A stretch of 42,103 nucleotides of DNA from Nemertoderma westbladi. Taxonomy: Eukaryota > Xenacoelomorpha > Nemertodermatida > Nemertodermatidae. Where the stretch lies: positions 1 to 42,103 of the forward strand of contig JAUCBJ010006093.1 of NCBI GenBank assembly GCA_032718475.1, written 5' to 3'. This document shows, piece after piece, positions 1 through 9,699 of the stretch. A program made the position numbers and the translations under genes. Under the pieces are notes generated by a model. It made no database searches and was not told the origin of the DNA. It saw only the letters and a list, made by a program, of their open reading frames with translations. Positions within the stretch are counted from its first letter, which is position 1. The number at the start of each line of letters is the position of its first letter.

Positions 1-436
1 ATGAATATTATTATCATTCTTCTCATAACGTGGTAGAACAAAAAGTAAACAACGTAAGATCAAAGTATATGAATGCGTTGTATATCTGTATGTAAAGATA
101 AGATACCGCCACATAAACGATTATAGTTTCTATAAATAGATAACAACAACTGGGGCCAATAATATTGACAAAAAGAGATAAGATAAACTCCGTCACTAAA
201 CTGGTCAGCAGTGGGTAAGTTATTAAAGGATAGTCCGAGATAAAAACCAATTAACCGCAGTTTATTGAGATAATAATAAATGAATGAGGGAAGAGTATAA
301 TAAAACTGTTTGTTTTATAAGAAACTAAAAAATATTCATAAAATGGCGAAAGGAAACCGTAAAAAAACTCTATAATTTATCTTTATAACAGAAATATTAA
401 TGTTTGAATTCTATTTCAGGGTTTATATTTACTCAC
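1..436. other. Intron of the MAST-like gene, window edge
   Basis: No coding sequence is recognisable. On the minus strand this follows the splice donor of the kinase exon (GTGAGT read leftwards from 436), so it should be the start of the next intron. The rest of the kinase domain (activation-segment end, APE motif, C-lobe), and the AGC-tail and PDZ regions expected of a MAST protein, are not in these 436 bases and must lie to the left of the window. Confidence 0.75.
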
Positions 437-1022
437 CTCCTTGTCCAAGAACTGATGGTTCTCCGACTGCAGACTCCCCTCGTACAGATTCGTCGTCAAC
501 GTCATTATCCCCATCTTGGAGAGGCCGAAGTCGGTGAGTTTAATGTGACCCTCGGAGGTGATGAGGAGGTTGTCGGGCTTGAGATCCCGATGGACTATCC
601 CGTAGTTGTGGAGGTACTCGAGCGCTAGCACGGCCTCCGCGAAGTACAACCGGGCCATGTCCACCGGGAGGGGCCCCATGTTCTTTATGAGACTCGCGCA
701 ATCCCCGCCCTCGACGTATTCCAGAACGAAACACAGATGATTCCGAGTCTCGAAGCTGCAGAACAACGTCACAACGAATGGGTTCTCCGCGAACGTCAGG
801 ATGTCCCGCTCGTTGTAGACCTGGTCAACCTGGTTCCGGTGGATCAGATTGTGTTTTCCGATCTTCTTCAGGGCGAACCGCTGCCGGGTGGCTCGGTGTC
901 GCACCAGATGGACGGCCCCGTAGGCGCCGTTGCTGATGAGTTTCACGTAGTGGAAGTCGGCCTCCGTGGGGCTGAACCGCTGGCGGAGGGAGGCCGTAGA
1001 GCCGCCGGAGCACTCGGCCGAG
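437..1022 (-). CDS. MAST: MAST-family Ser/Thr kinase, exon with kinase N-lobe to DFG (partial gene)
   Basis: This exon encodes the first part of an AGC-type protein kinase domain, closest in memory to microtubule-associated Ser/Thr kinases. Visible motifs in order: [20 protein letters not shown] (glycine-rich loop; the first loop glycine is replaced by Asn, as I recall for MAST), FALKKI with the ATP-binding lysine, [25 protein letters not shown], the catalytic loop [10 protein letters not shown], and DFG in [11 protein letters not shown]. It ends at FLDKE just before the activation segment would continue. The acceptor is TTTGCAG before 1022 and the donor GTGAGT after 437. The exon is 586 bp: 1 nt completing the codon split from exon 1421-1914, then 195 codons, leaving a phase-0 donor. 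The protein would phosphorylate Ser/Thr in the cytoplasm or at the cytoskeleton (family knowledge). The exon is GC-rich against AT-rich introns. The gene continues off the left edge. Confidence 0.93.
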
Positions 1023-1055
1023 CTGCAAAGGGGTTAATGTAGAGGATAACCGAGG

Positions 1056-1230
1056 GAAAAATGAACACAAAGAAAAAAGAAAGAGGAAAAAAAATGAACA
1101 AAAAGAGTAAAGAAAGAGGAAAAAAATGAACAAAAATAAAAAAGAATGAGGGGAAGAGGGGAAAAAATGAACCAAAAAGAAAAAAGGAAGATGAAAAAAA
1201 TAATAAAAAAGTACAAAAAAGGTCAAAGCG
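1056..1230. repeat. Polypurine tract next to the kinase exon acceptor
   Basis: About 170 bases that are almost purely A and G on the plus strand, with degenerate repeats of an AAAGAAAGAGGAAAAAAATG-like unit. In the transcribed (minus) orientation this is a very long polypyrimidine tract ending about 30 bases upstream of the acceptor at 1023-1024. It fills much of the 398-bp intron 1023-1420. No gene is supported; open frames across it are low-complexity. Confidence 0.7.
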
Positions 1231-1420
1231 TCAACGTCAAAAAACATAGAGATTGTAACTCGGGTTAAAAGTAAGAAACGCATCACAATTATGCAATGCA
1301 ACGACCGATTGAGGAGGTGAATAAAAACTATAAGAAAATCTTTGGGGAGATAAAGTTAATAATAGAAGGAAATATATTAAGGGATGGAATTAAAGTAACG
1401 GAGGATAAGAGTTTATTTAC

Positions 1421-1914
1421 CTGATTCCGGACTCAACATCGACGGTAGCGGGGTCCGGAACGCGGTGGGTATCCGAGGAGACCTTCACCTCGAACGGGTC
1501 CTTAGTGAGTCCGAGTTTATTGACGATGTACTGCGGGATTCCCTCCCCGCGTCGGGGATCCTCTCCGCTACGGACCTCGCCTTCCGTCTCCTCCATCAGG
1601 TGGTAGAAACTCTCCGGCTCGAACTCGAGGCATTCGAGCAGCCGGGCGGGGCGCGCGATGATCATGAGGAGTCGCTTAACGAGTTGGGCGACGGAGCCGG
1701 AGGAGGACAGCGACTTGGACTGGGATTCCTCGAGGAGGAGTTTCAACTTGGCGGACATCTCGTGGAAGTAGCCCGAGGTGATGCTCTTACCGCGGCTCTT
1801 CTGGAGACAGTCCCGGGCGAGTTCGAGGGTCTGGTGGAGGATGAAGTGGAATATGGCGTCGCGTTCCACGGGGTCCGTGGAACGGTCTGGGTGCTCGGAG
1901 GAGCGTTTCTCTCC
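1421..1914 (-). CDS. MAST: MAST-family kinase, exon with the MAST pre-kinase (DUF1908) domain
   Basis: This exon encodes the helical domain that precedes the kinase in MAST proteins (known as DUF1908). Recognisable segments are ILHQTLELARDCLQKSR, YFHEMSAKLKLLLEE, VAQLVKRLLMIIARPARLL, ECLEFEPESFYHLMEE and IPQYIVNKLGLTKDPF; the ARPARLLECLEF block is the most diagnostic. The acceptor is CCCAG before 1914 (phase 0) and the donor GTAAAT after 1421. The length of 494 bp leaves two bases of a split codon that the next exon completes in frame, giving SSAECSGG leading into the kinase domain. Frame continuity across both introns supports one functional gene. Exon GC is clearly higher than in the introns. 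Confidence 0.93.
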
Positions 1915-1990
1915 CTGGGACGAAGATATGGATATCACTAAGTATTAACATCATAGTGAATTACTATCGTTTTATTATTGTTTTACACCC

Positions 1991-2130
1991 GCGCGAGGCT
2001 ATTTTAAACATATTTACATTTTCACATATTTACATACCTGTTTAATCAAACTGTGGCGTAGCTTTTCATACATAAACAAAATGTTCTAGAATATGGTGTT
2101 TTTATTAAATAGAATAAAATAGCCTCGCGC
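1991..2130. mobile_element. Short MITE-like inverted-repeat element in the MAST intron
   Basis: A perfect 16-bp inverted repeat, GCGCGAGGCTATTTTA at 1991-2006 and its complement at 2115-2130, bounds a 140-bp non-coding AT-rich segment inside the 1915-2456 intron. This is the structure of a small non-autonomous DNA transposon or foldback. I see no clear target-site duplication, and no other copy stands out in the window. Confidence 0.5.
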
Positions 2131-2361
2131 AGATGCAAAACCATGAAAGTTTCTCACGCTCATATCTCAGTTATTTCCAAACCAAATTCAAATGTTTTTA
2201 CGTTCTTGGAATCCTTGCAAGGGCAGCTTTAACACCAAATCAAAATAAGCTAGACTAGAATAATAACTGCGGTGTAACTGATATCGTGGGAGACAGAGTT
2301 TTTAAACGATTGTAGCTAAAGAACGAAAGCAAAAATAAAATTAAGGCTCACCCAGTCACCC

Positions 2362-2385
2362 GGGGGGGGGGGGGGGGGGGGGGGG
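2362..2385. repeat. G homopolymer (24 nt) followed by TGTAAC
   Basis: A run of 24 G on the plus strand followed by TGTAAC, 71 bp from the splice donor of the first visible MAST exon and within its intron. Similar G or C runs next to TGTAAC/GTTACA recur at 5645-5694 and 7597-7624. Confidence 0.9.
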
Positions 2386-2456
2386 TGTAACGTAATAATA
2401 TTCCAGGAAGAGGTGTACCGGTAGGGTAGGTGTATATAATATTAATATTCCCTCAC

Positions 2457-3587
2457 CTGGGACGTGACGAACTCAGTGAGTCGGTGCTCCATCTGTTTGC
2501 TCGCGGTGGGGAACCGCTCGCGGTACATATCGTTCATTAGGATGAGCGCGGTCTCGGTGGAGCCGTTAGTACGACTAGGACTCAACGAACGGGAGCGGAG
2601 ACGCAACGGGGAGGTGCTGCGACGGGGCCCCGCGGCGTCGGGGGAGGAGCGGCTGGCGGGGGGAGCCGCCTCGCCTCCCTGAAGGAGGAGCCGCTCCTGT
2701 GAGGAGCAGGAGGAGCTCACGGAGAGTCCGCGGTTGGATTCGTAGCCGGAGGGGAGGGAGTTGAAGGACCACCGGCGGGAGTCCAACCCGCCGCGGAGGT
2801 GGGGAGCAATGGGAGCGGACGGGGGGAGCGGGGGAGTGGGGGAGGAGGGGAGGAGCGTGGGGGAGCGGCAGCGGGTGGGGCTGAGGAGCGGGCCGCCCCG
2901 GAAGGAGGGCGCTTTCTTCCGGGGAGTGGGCGGCGCCCCGGGCGAAGAGGTGCTGAGGTTGGGCGCCGACATACTCAGCTGACTGTTGCGCATGCGCAGA
3001 AGGTTGGATGAGGGTTCGGGTTGGGAGAGGAGCGCGTTGGGTGGGAGGCAGTGGAGGTTGGTGTGGGAGCTGTGTGCGCTCCAGGACTGTGACATGGAGT
3101 CTCGTCGTCCCTGGAACGCCAACGCCAGACTCGAACGACGCCGCAGGTGTTTGGCGTCCTCGACAGAGAGATGTCGGTTAACGCAGCGCGGTCGGGGACT
3201 CAGTAAGTGCGGCGTCGATGTGGCGGTGGTGGCTGACCGCATTCGGACTGGAGTTCCGACACCAGGCGGCCGACACAATGTCCGACGTTCATCCCCTTCA
3301 GACTCCGACCCCGCGTCGCAACTGGAGTCCCCCTGACTCGAATGTTCCCGAGCCTTCGCCACTGCCAGCAAGAGATGTCGTCGCGTTTCAGGGTTACCGA
3401 TCTGGTACTCGTACTGCAGGTCGTCGTCGTTTAGTGTCGAGAATTTTCGGAGGGTAAAATCGTTGGGGAAACACGTCAGCCAATCGCTGAGACCGTGCTC
3501 GAGCAGAAAGATGGCGAGACTCTCGCTCCCGCATCGGTACCGCTCCTTCTTACGCCGGGCAGTCAGTACTGAGCATGTTTTATCCAT
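2457..3587 (-). CDS. MAST: MAST-family kinase, first visible exon: SAM-like segment plus MAST N-terminal motifs
   Basis: The frame is open from beyond an ATG at 3587 (good context, G at -3 and +4) to the GTGAGG donor after 2457 in phase 0, about 377 codons. Residues ~20-83 form a compact helical segment (SLAIFLLEHGLSDWLTCF, RKFSTLNDDDLQYEY, GNPETRRHLLLAVAKARE) resembling a SAM domain. A low-complexity Ser/Pro/Arg linker follows, with short motifs shared with MAST N-termini: RMRNSQLSMSAPNL, RRWSFNSLPSGYESN, VSSSCSSQERL, RSRSLSPSR and NDMYRERFPTASKQMEHRL. The next exon continues directly with the MAST pre-kinase domain. The start is uncertain: translation may begin at 3587, or the exon may begin at an AG acceptor giving a boundary at 3568. 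Base composition is strongly GC-rich. The SAM-like part is unusual, since vertebrate MASTs as I know them have none. Confidence 0.85.
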
Positions 3588-3593
3588 CACCAA

Positions 3594-5028
3594 AGCTACC
3601 GGTATTCCAACGGTCTACAATTATAACCCACCAATATTTCTCCCCAATACCCTCCAGTATATACAACATGTATCATTTTGATAATCTAGAATATCCAAAA
3701 AACCGATATCCATACGACATGGCTGATGGCAGTTTGACGATTCTAAACAAATGATCAAAGTTATTCATTCGGATTACTTTATATTAGTGGTTTATAATCA
3801 CTTTGTCACTCATGACAATAACTCAAACATCGTGGTAATTAATAGTGTATCTCTCAGAGTCCGAACTGAGTCACCCTCTGCATCTGAACCCTCTCTGTGC
3901 CATCTGTTATCTGAAAATCTGCATTGCAGTCTCAATATACAATTCTGTGGTGACGTATCACAACACTATTGAATGAACCGCACCGTGCTCTAGCTGTCTA
4001 AGTGTCTAGGTTAAGAATAGCAAACATAATTGAATCTGTAAATATTGAAGGCAGGATATATTAATTACTAATACTGAATACAATACAGCCCCAAACAGGC
4101 TGACAGATACCGGTATAGGTTATTTATTGCTTTGCTATATTACCGGTCACCTGGTCACCGGTATAAACAGAGCTACATAGATATATACTGACTGAATTCA
4201 GGGAGATTAATGTTTTTTGGTTCTTAGTATTTTGCAAATTTTAGGCAATGTGGGTCTTTAGTGCCAAATCCTGCGCGCAGTTGGTGTACACCCTTTTTTA
4301 TATATTTTATTTTATTTTTGTTTGTAATATGTAATTTTTCTTTTATGTATCAGTGAAACAGTGATGTCATATTTTAATTATTTTGTTACTCTTTTTACGG
4401 CAAATTTTGCTTTTAAGGCTGCAGCTAGTAAATAATTCTAGAGGTTTCAACAGCCTGGTTTATCTTCTCCCTCCATAACATAACTGTCTAAAGAGCAAGT
4501 TGTTTTACTTTAATTACCAGAACAGGTGTCTTTGCGGCGAGGTGTCCAGCACCCTTGCCAGCCACCAGCATGCATGTAACTCCAAACTCCAACTGCAAAG
4601 TCCAAGTCACCCGCTGTCGTCTCTGTCTACCGGTAGGCTGTACCTCCTGAAAGCATGAGGTCTCTGGCAGTCTGGGTCTCTGGTCTCCTCTTCCGGTCAC
4701 GTTCCAGCCCAGCCTTCTTCTGATCCTGTCAGCCTGTTGCTGTTTTTACTGCAGTATGCAGTACCGGTACAGCCTGTCAGCAGTACTGTGACCTGACTGC
4801 CTGAGGGTCTTAGCTCTTACAGTCTTAGGTTCTACATCTGTCCATCAGTTCTTACCAGCTTACATGCTTTTTCTGCTTAGGCCTACCGGACCGGTACCCT
4901 GGTACCACTACTGCAATCTGGAATGCTGACCTCCTGATCTCGCTGAACTCAAGTTCGGTATGCGCAGGCCTACAGCAGTACAGGTCAGCAGGTAGACCAG
5001 TACTCTGTTACTTCAGTTCTTGTCTGAC
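3594..5028. other. Intergenic or 5' intronic DNA, no gene seen
   Basis: No coding homology is visible on either strand. The stretch holds scattered ACCGGT/TACCGGTA palindromes (about 4110-4165, 4628, 4760, 4890-4900) and ordinary AT-rich sequence. It could be upstream intron or promoter of the MAST-like gene, but no promoter elements are convincing. Confidence 0.5.
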
Positions 5029-5117
5029 ATGCATGCATGACTAGCCCTTAGACGTTGAAGTTAAAATTTCGCCCAACTTTGAAATCAGCCACTCAGGTAA
5101 TATGAATCACTTCATTA
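5029..5117 (+). repeat. Left arm of a widely spaced inverted repeat
   Basis: About 89 bp beginning ATGCATGCATGACTAGCCC, containing TTAGACGTTGAAGTTAAAAT and CCACTCAGGTAATA. The reverse complement of 8355-8446 matches it along almost its full length with a few mismatches and small indels. Similarity stops at both ends, so the arms are discrete. They lie 3.2 kb apart. Confidence 0.7.
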
Positions 5118-5124
5118 AGGAAGG

Positions 5125-5562
5125 ACAGTCGGGGAGAAGTTCTATTTTCAACTGAGTTGAAATTTCAACTTTATTTTTTAAAATTCAACTTTTTATTAAA
5201 ATTCAACTTTAGGAGAAGCTTTGGCAATTTTGAAATATGGAATTGGAATCCATTACTGGTATTCGATTGTATAATAATTATGACATTCAGTGATAATTTA
5301 ATACATCTAATAAATTCCCATAGTATTTCAGCTAATTCGCATATGTAATCACTCAAAATGTTTAAAAAAAGTATTCCCGACGGTGAAAGTTTTTATTCCA
5401 TCGGTAATGAGGGTTAAATGATGAAATGATGAAAACACAACTTCTGTCACGTCTTGGGGGCCTTCTGCGCCTCCTGCCATTTTAGAGTTGAATTTACAAC
5501 TTAAAAGTTGAATTAAAAAAAAAGTTTTAAATTTCAACTCAGTTGAAATTTGAACCGACTGT
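5125..5562. mobile_element. MITE with long terminal inverted repeats and TTCAACTT subrepeats
   Basis: A 438-bp non-coding element. The outer ends are ACAGTCGG (5125-5132) and CCGACTGT (5555-5562). Inside them lies a longer imperfect inverted repeat around TTTCAACTGAGTTGAAATTT (about 5147-5210 against 5480-5550). The arms contain several ATTCAACTTT / AAGTTGAATT copies, in the style of subterminal transposase-binding repeats. No ORF inside resembles a transposase, so it would be non-autonomous. The superfamily and TSD are not resolved. Confidence 0.65.
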
Positions 5563-5644
5563 TTATAGCAAAGCTGCAAAGTAGGATTACAGAAATTAAA
5601 GAATAATAAATTAAATAAATAGGTTCAGAAAAATGGCCTATTAT

Positions 5645-5694
5645 GGGGGGGGGGGGGGGGGGGGGGTTACACCCCCACCCCCCCCCCCCCCCCC
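5645..5694. repeat. G22-TTACA-C5-A-C17 hairpin-forming tract
   Basis: 22 G (5645-5666), then TTACA, five C, A and 17 C. The G and C blocks are complementary around the short spacer, so a strong hairpin is possible. The junction GGGGGTTACACCCCC is the reverse complement of the one at 7598-7612. Confidence 0.9.
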
Positions 5695-5807
5695 TCAGGT
5701 CAAAATTTCGTTTTTCAATTTTTTGTTTTTTTAGAATTTAATGAGGATTTCAAATCTTGAAACAGCTTAGCGAGATCTCTTTTACTTCTCGAGTAATAAC
5801 TGTTTTC

Positions 5808-5996
5808 CGTCTGTATGTCTGTCTGTCTGTCCATCGAAATATTAAAAAGAGCATAAAATAAGTAATAATCTGAAATGTTTGCTGTTGGGATTTATCTTAA
5901 TGTCGATGTCTGTTTTCATGTTTGGAATTATCTAATTACTATGTCTGTATGTCAGTCTGTTTCTCAGTTTGTCTGTCTGTTGTCTGTCTGTCAACG
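5808..5996. repeat. Degenerate (TCTG)n microsatellite clusters
   Basis: Two clusters of TCTG/TGTC repeats at about 5808-5832 and 5941-5996 (TGTCTGTCTGTTGTCTGTCT and similar), separated by unrelated AT-rich DNA. Non-coding. Confidence 0.75.
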
Positions 5997-6229
5997 TGTC
6001 CGTCAAATTTTAATTAATATATATTTAATAGATATTTGTGAGTTTTGTATACAGTTGTCTACTGGTAATAACAAATGTGAACCATCATATAGCAATAGCT
6101 GGTAACAAGCTGGCAAGCCTGGAAGGTTCACGGTCCTCCTACTTAATCAGTACAATAATAATACGTTTTCGTTCGGGTAGGCCTATGTTTCCTTTTCACT
6201 TGTTCCCATCGTACAGTCGTAGGCGACCT

Positions 6230-6545
6230 CATGCTCCTGTGCTCATCCCACCACGACCACGACCACCAGTTACGAGTTGGGTAGGCGTCTACCGGCAACC
6301 GGTAAGTAATTACGCGCCACACGACGTCATCCCGCCATCCGCCAACATTTATACCGGTACGGTAAGCCTACCACCTACCGGCTGGCTACCATCGCACCGT
6401 AGGTCTACCGCCTACGCCTACCGGTCAACCGGTAACGGTAGGCTACCGCGTACCGGTACAGCGGTACTCAAAGTCGTACCGGTATTGTCGTAATTGACAA
6501 ATGCAGGATTAAACCGTAACCCGTTCCAGTACCGGTACCATATGC
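6230..6545. repeat. CCGGTA/TACCGG palindrome-rich tract
   Basis: Seven ACCGGT hexamers occur between about 6296 and 6538, most within TACCGGTA or AACCGGTA contexts, mixed with GGTAGGC/GCCTACC. The surrounding DNA is AT-rich. An open frame crosses the tract (6038-6493) but its product is low-complexity and resembles no protein, so I treat this as a repeat-like tract. Confidence 0.6.
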
Positions 6546-7088
6546 ATCTGAACGACTGGACGGTTAATCTCATAGCATAGCTGCATAGGCCTACTGGTAG
6601 TCAGTGCGAAGTCGCCTGCGAACATGGCGAAATATTATATTTACTGCTAGGGCTAGGCTAGGACCTACTGCTGTACTGACCTATGACAGTATGAAGATAG
6701 GCAGATAGGCCTACAGTGGTCAGGTAGTACCGGTCCGGTATGCCTACTACAGGCAGACAATCAGACAGTACTAGCAGTGCTAATTAATTACCTTAATTAA
6801 ATCTTCAATTAGGTCATAATGTAGGTCCAAATTTAAAAATCGGCCTCCGTTAATCGATTTACAAATAATTCAGGTACCTCCATGCCAAATATCAGAATCA
6901 TTCATTGCGTTCCCTATGACAAGATAGCTTTTTCCTAAACCATGCGAAAACACGCAAATATAGCGCTCACATCGCACAAATACCATCTCGACACCCAATT
7001 TTTTGTATGAGCCTTCGCCATCCCTATATCTAACTTTTGTCCAAATTTTGTTTCGATTGATTAATAAATAACTGAGATATCGCTCTGG

Positions 7089-7134
7089 ACACACACACAC
7101 ACACACACACACACTAACACACACACACACACAC
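7089..7134. repeat. (CA)n microsatellite
   Basis: Dinucleotide AC repeat of about 46 bp with a single interruption (ACTAAC) near the middle. Confidence 0.95.
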
Positions 7135-7596
7135 ATTACGGTAATAATGGTCACCTATGTCAAGGACCGTGAACCAACCTGAGAATGCATTCAATTGCGG
7201 GGCGAGACGTACCGATCAGCTGGCTGCCGTCAGCTAATCACGGATTGCATGCAACGTCTAGGTCTTGTTGATTTTTAGTTTTTTACATACTTTGGCACTG
7301 ACATTACTGTACATACCTACCGGTAAGGTTTTTACTTAACGTGCTTGATTAATATATAAAATACATACAATTAAAGCTTTATTATTGGATTTTCAAAAAA
7401 CCAAGTTTCGAAAATTTTCGCCCAAAATTGTGAGACTAGTAGTGTTTTTAGTGAAATTAACAATTTCGCTGGTGGCCGCTAGAGGGCGACGTACCCAATC
7501 TTTGGCCATATGTTAATCTCTCGAAAGGTATAAAAAATACAAAACTACCGGTACATACAAGCAGAAATTACAAACATTTGTAAAAAAAGGTCCATA

Positions 7597-7624
7597 GGGG
7601 GGTGTAACCCCCCCCCCCCCCCCC
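7597..7624. repeat. G6-TGTAA-C17 hairpin-forming tract
   Basis: Six G, TGTAA, then 17 C. The centre is the reverse complement of the 5645-5694 junction, and both are preceded on the G side by a similar context (AAAAAxGGxC then TA-rich then G run). This suggests copies of one repeat family in opposite orientation. Confidence 0.85.
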
Positions 7625-7955
7625 TTAAATATTAGCCAATTTGGAGGCAACTGCTCTGCTACAGTCAAGGCGTACTATATACAAGGCCATGCCATCGAGT
7701 TAACTGGGGGCGGTGACTGGGGGCAAGTTCAATGAATTGAACCCCTAACCCAATCAATGTTATCAATAATAGTAAATTCAATATTTTAATACGGAATCTC
7801 AAATCTTAAATTAATACATAAGCTAGCTGCACAGTAAGCTACCCGACAAGCCTCGGTCTACATTATATAATCATTATGCACCAGGAAATTACTCAATTAT
7901 GTGAAAGTTTGTATCAATTTGATTATATTTTTCTGTAGTAAATAGTTCATTCAAT

Positions 7956-8090
7956 AAAAAAAAAAAATTAGTTAAAAAAGGTAAAAAATTAATTAAAAAA
8001 ATAAAAATTAGTTCAAAAAGTTAAAAATTAGATAAAAAAGACATTTTTTAACAAATTTTCTGGAAATTAGTGAAAAAAAGTTAGATTAAT
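7956..8090. repeat. A-rich degenerate tandem repeat
   Basis: Four or five imperfect copies of a roughly 20-bp unit AAAAATTAGTTAAAAAAG. Non-coding. Confidence 0.6.
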
Positions 8091-8354
8091 TAACTCAATC
8101 TTAAAAATATTCGTGAGAAAAAGAGTCTTTTTCAAATAAAATATTATACACACAAAGAAGAATGGAACGAACTCGGACTCTCTGCCTGCTAACTTATTTA
8201 GTATCCACTCCGCAGTCAGGTAACTTATGAGATGCAGGTTTTTTTTTATCGGATTACCAGGTACCAATATACCTAATGCTAACCGCTTGCTATCAATACT
8301 CCTAGCCAGACGTACAATATGTACTTTAGAGGTCGACATCGATTGGCTAATATA

Positions 8355-8446
8355 TAATGATGTTATTTCTATTGCCTGAGTGGATGATTTCTGAGCTGAG
8401 CGAATTTTTACTTCAACATCTAAGGGCTAGTCAGTCATGCATGCAT
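8355..8446 (-). repeat. Right arm of the widely spaced inverted repeat
   Basis: Reverse-complement partner of 5029-5117. It ends with ATGCATGCAT next to a TAAGGGCTAGTCAG block and includes ATTGCCTGAGTGGATGAT. It is somewhat longer because of a TGAC insertion. The two arms enclose the MITE at 5125, the CCGGTA tract and the G/C tracts. Confidence 0.7.
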
Positions 8447-9699
8447 CGGTAAACAATGTCAGCAAGGTTATGATAGGCCTACGTGTGCCTATGCCTACTA
8501 AATTACTTTCGTTTTCCCTTTTTCATGCTGTCCACTTTACATTACTCCAGACTTTACACTAATATCGGTACTGGACGTACATTGCCTTCAGTAAACAGTA
8601 AACACTGAAATATGTTGAGTATAACATAATATGTTCTTCAGTTTTCATGCTGCAGCAGTGCTGGGCTGGGGCTGTGCTTTGTAGTACTTAAACTTAAAGT
8701 ATACCTGTAAAGAAGGGAGGTTTACAGAGATAGATGAGTGAGTACCAATCACGTACCAATCACAAAGAAACAAATTACAATGTGCACCACAACCCAATCA
8801 CCTGTCCCCCATCTTTTAGAAGTGTGCTCTACAGTCTACAACGCAAAGGAAGTTTAGTTCCTATCAGAGAGATGATGACAACGGCGCATATTGCTCAAAG
8901 AAAAATGGGAGATTAATCAAATTAAAAAGTATACCTAGGCAAATGGAACAAAAGGCTACACGTATATCAATACCTACAGAGTATAGCAGTACACTCTGAA
9001 CACCATTTAGTCCAAGAAAATTGTAGTTGACAAAATCGGCACAGAAAAATCAGTAATTGGTCGTTCTTTAGAGATATAATAGTGGACAAACAGACATAAG
9101 TTAAGAAACTAATAGAGGAAAATACCAAGCAATATACAAAGCAGTTCAACGATGTTGTGTAACTATACATACGGTACACATCACATTCGTGGGGCATTCG
9201 CGCAGCACGAGACTGCATACATACCAAGTTTTGTTTAATTTCTTCAATAATTGACCAAGTTATTAGCGATCAACGACGATAGACAACTCGTTAATGGTAG
9301 ACATATGCGAAGGCTTTGCTCACTTCGTGGTTCGCCCCACACATTATATTTCATGTAGTAGTATATCGGTTGGTCGTAAATTACCTGTGTCGCGTAGCCT
9401 CTTATAGTGCTAACCTATACTAGGTATGTTTGACACTTTACAAAAAAATAATATTATTATTATTGTGAGTATTTACTGCAAAACTGTTAATTAAGTAATA
9501 ATAATTCTAGACTATATTTCTTTCAGTTTTACATAATTCTAGATTTATTTATTAACTAAATTATGACAATAGACTTTAATATTGATTTTAGGAAACAAAC
9601 AAAAATATTATTTAAAATAATTCAATAATTATTATCTGGAATTTACCATATGAATTTATGTACAAAATAATAAATGTGTGGGTCCCTACTGTACTTGTT
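8447..9699. other. AT-rich intergenic DNA, no gene seen
   Basis: No protein homology is recognisable in any frame. It contains an 11-bp direct duplication (GTACCAATCAC, about 8742-8763) and AT-rich simple sequence around 9440-9680. Confidence 0.5.

Noticed and set aside
825-1301. 158-codon minus-strand ORF rich in Phe/Ser/Leu
   Set aside because: It is a translation of the intronic polypyrimidine tract plus an out-of-frame reading of the kinase exon.
1465-1941. 158-codon plus-strand ORF opposite the MAST pre-kinase exon
   Set aside because: It is antisense to a clearly conserved exon with splice sites; the frame stays open only because of GC-rich codon use.
2761-3457. Several Gly/Arg-rich plus-strand ORFs opposite the first MAST exon
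   Set aside because: Low-complexity shadows of the Ser/Pro-rich minus-strand coding sequence.
6038-6493. 151-codon plus-strand ORF
   Set aside because: It lies in a CCGGTA-palindrome-rich tract, has no recognisable domain, and its composition reflects the repeat.
7461-7500. GGTGGCCGCTAGAGGGCG motif as a separate SINE
   Set aside because: Similar motifs occur in several repeats, but no promoter boxes or tail are visible, so I could not define an element.
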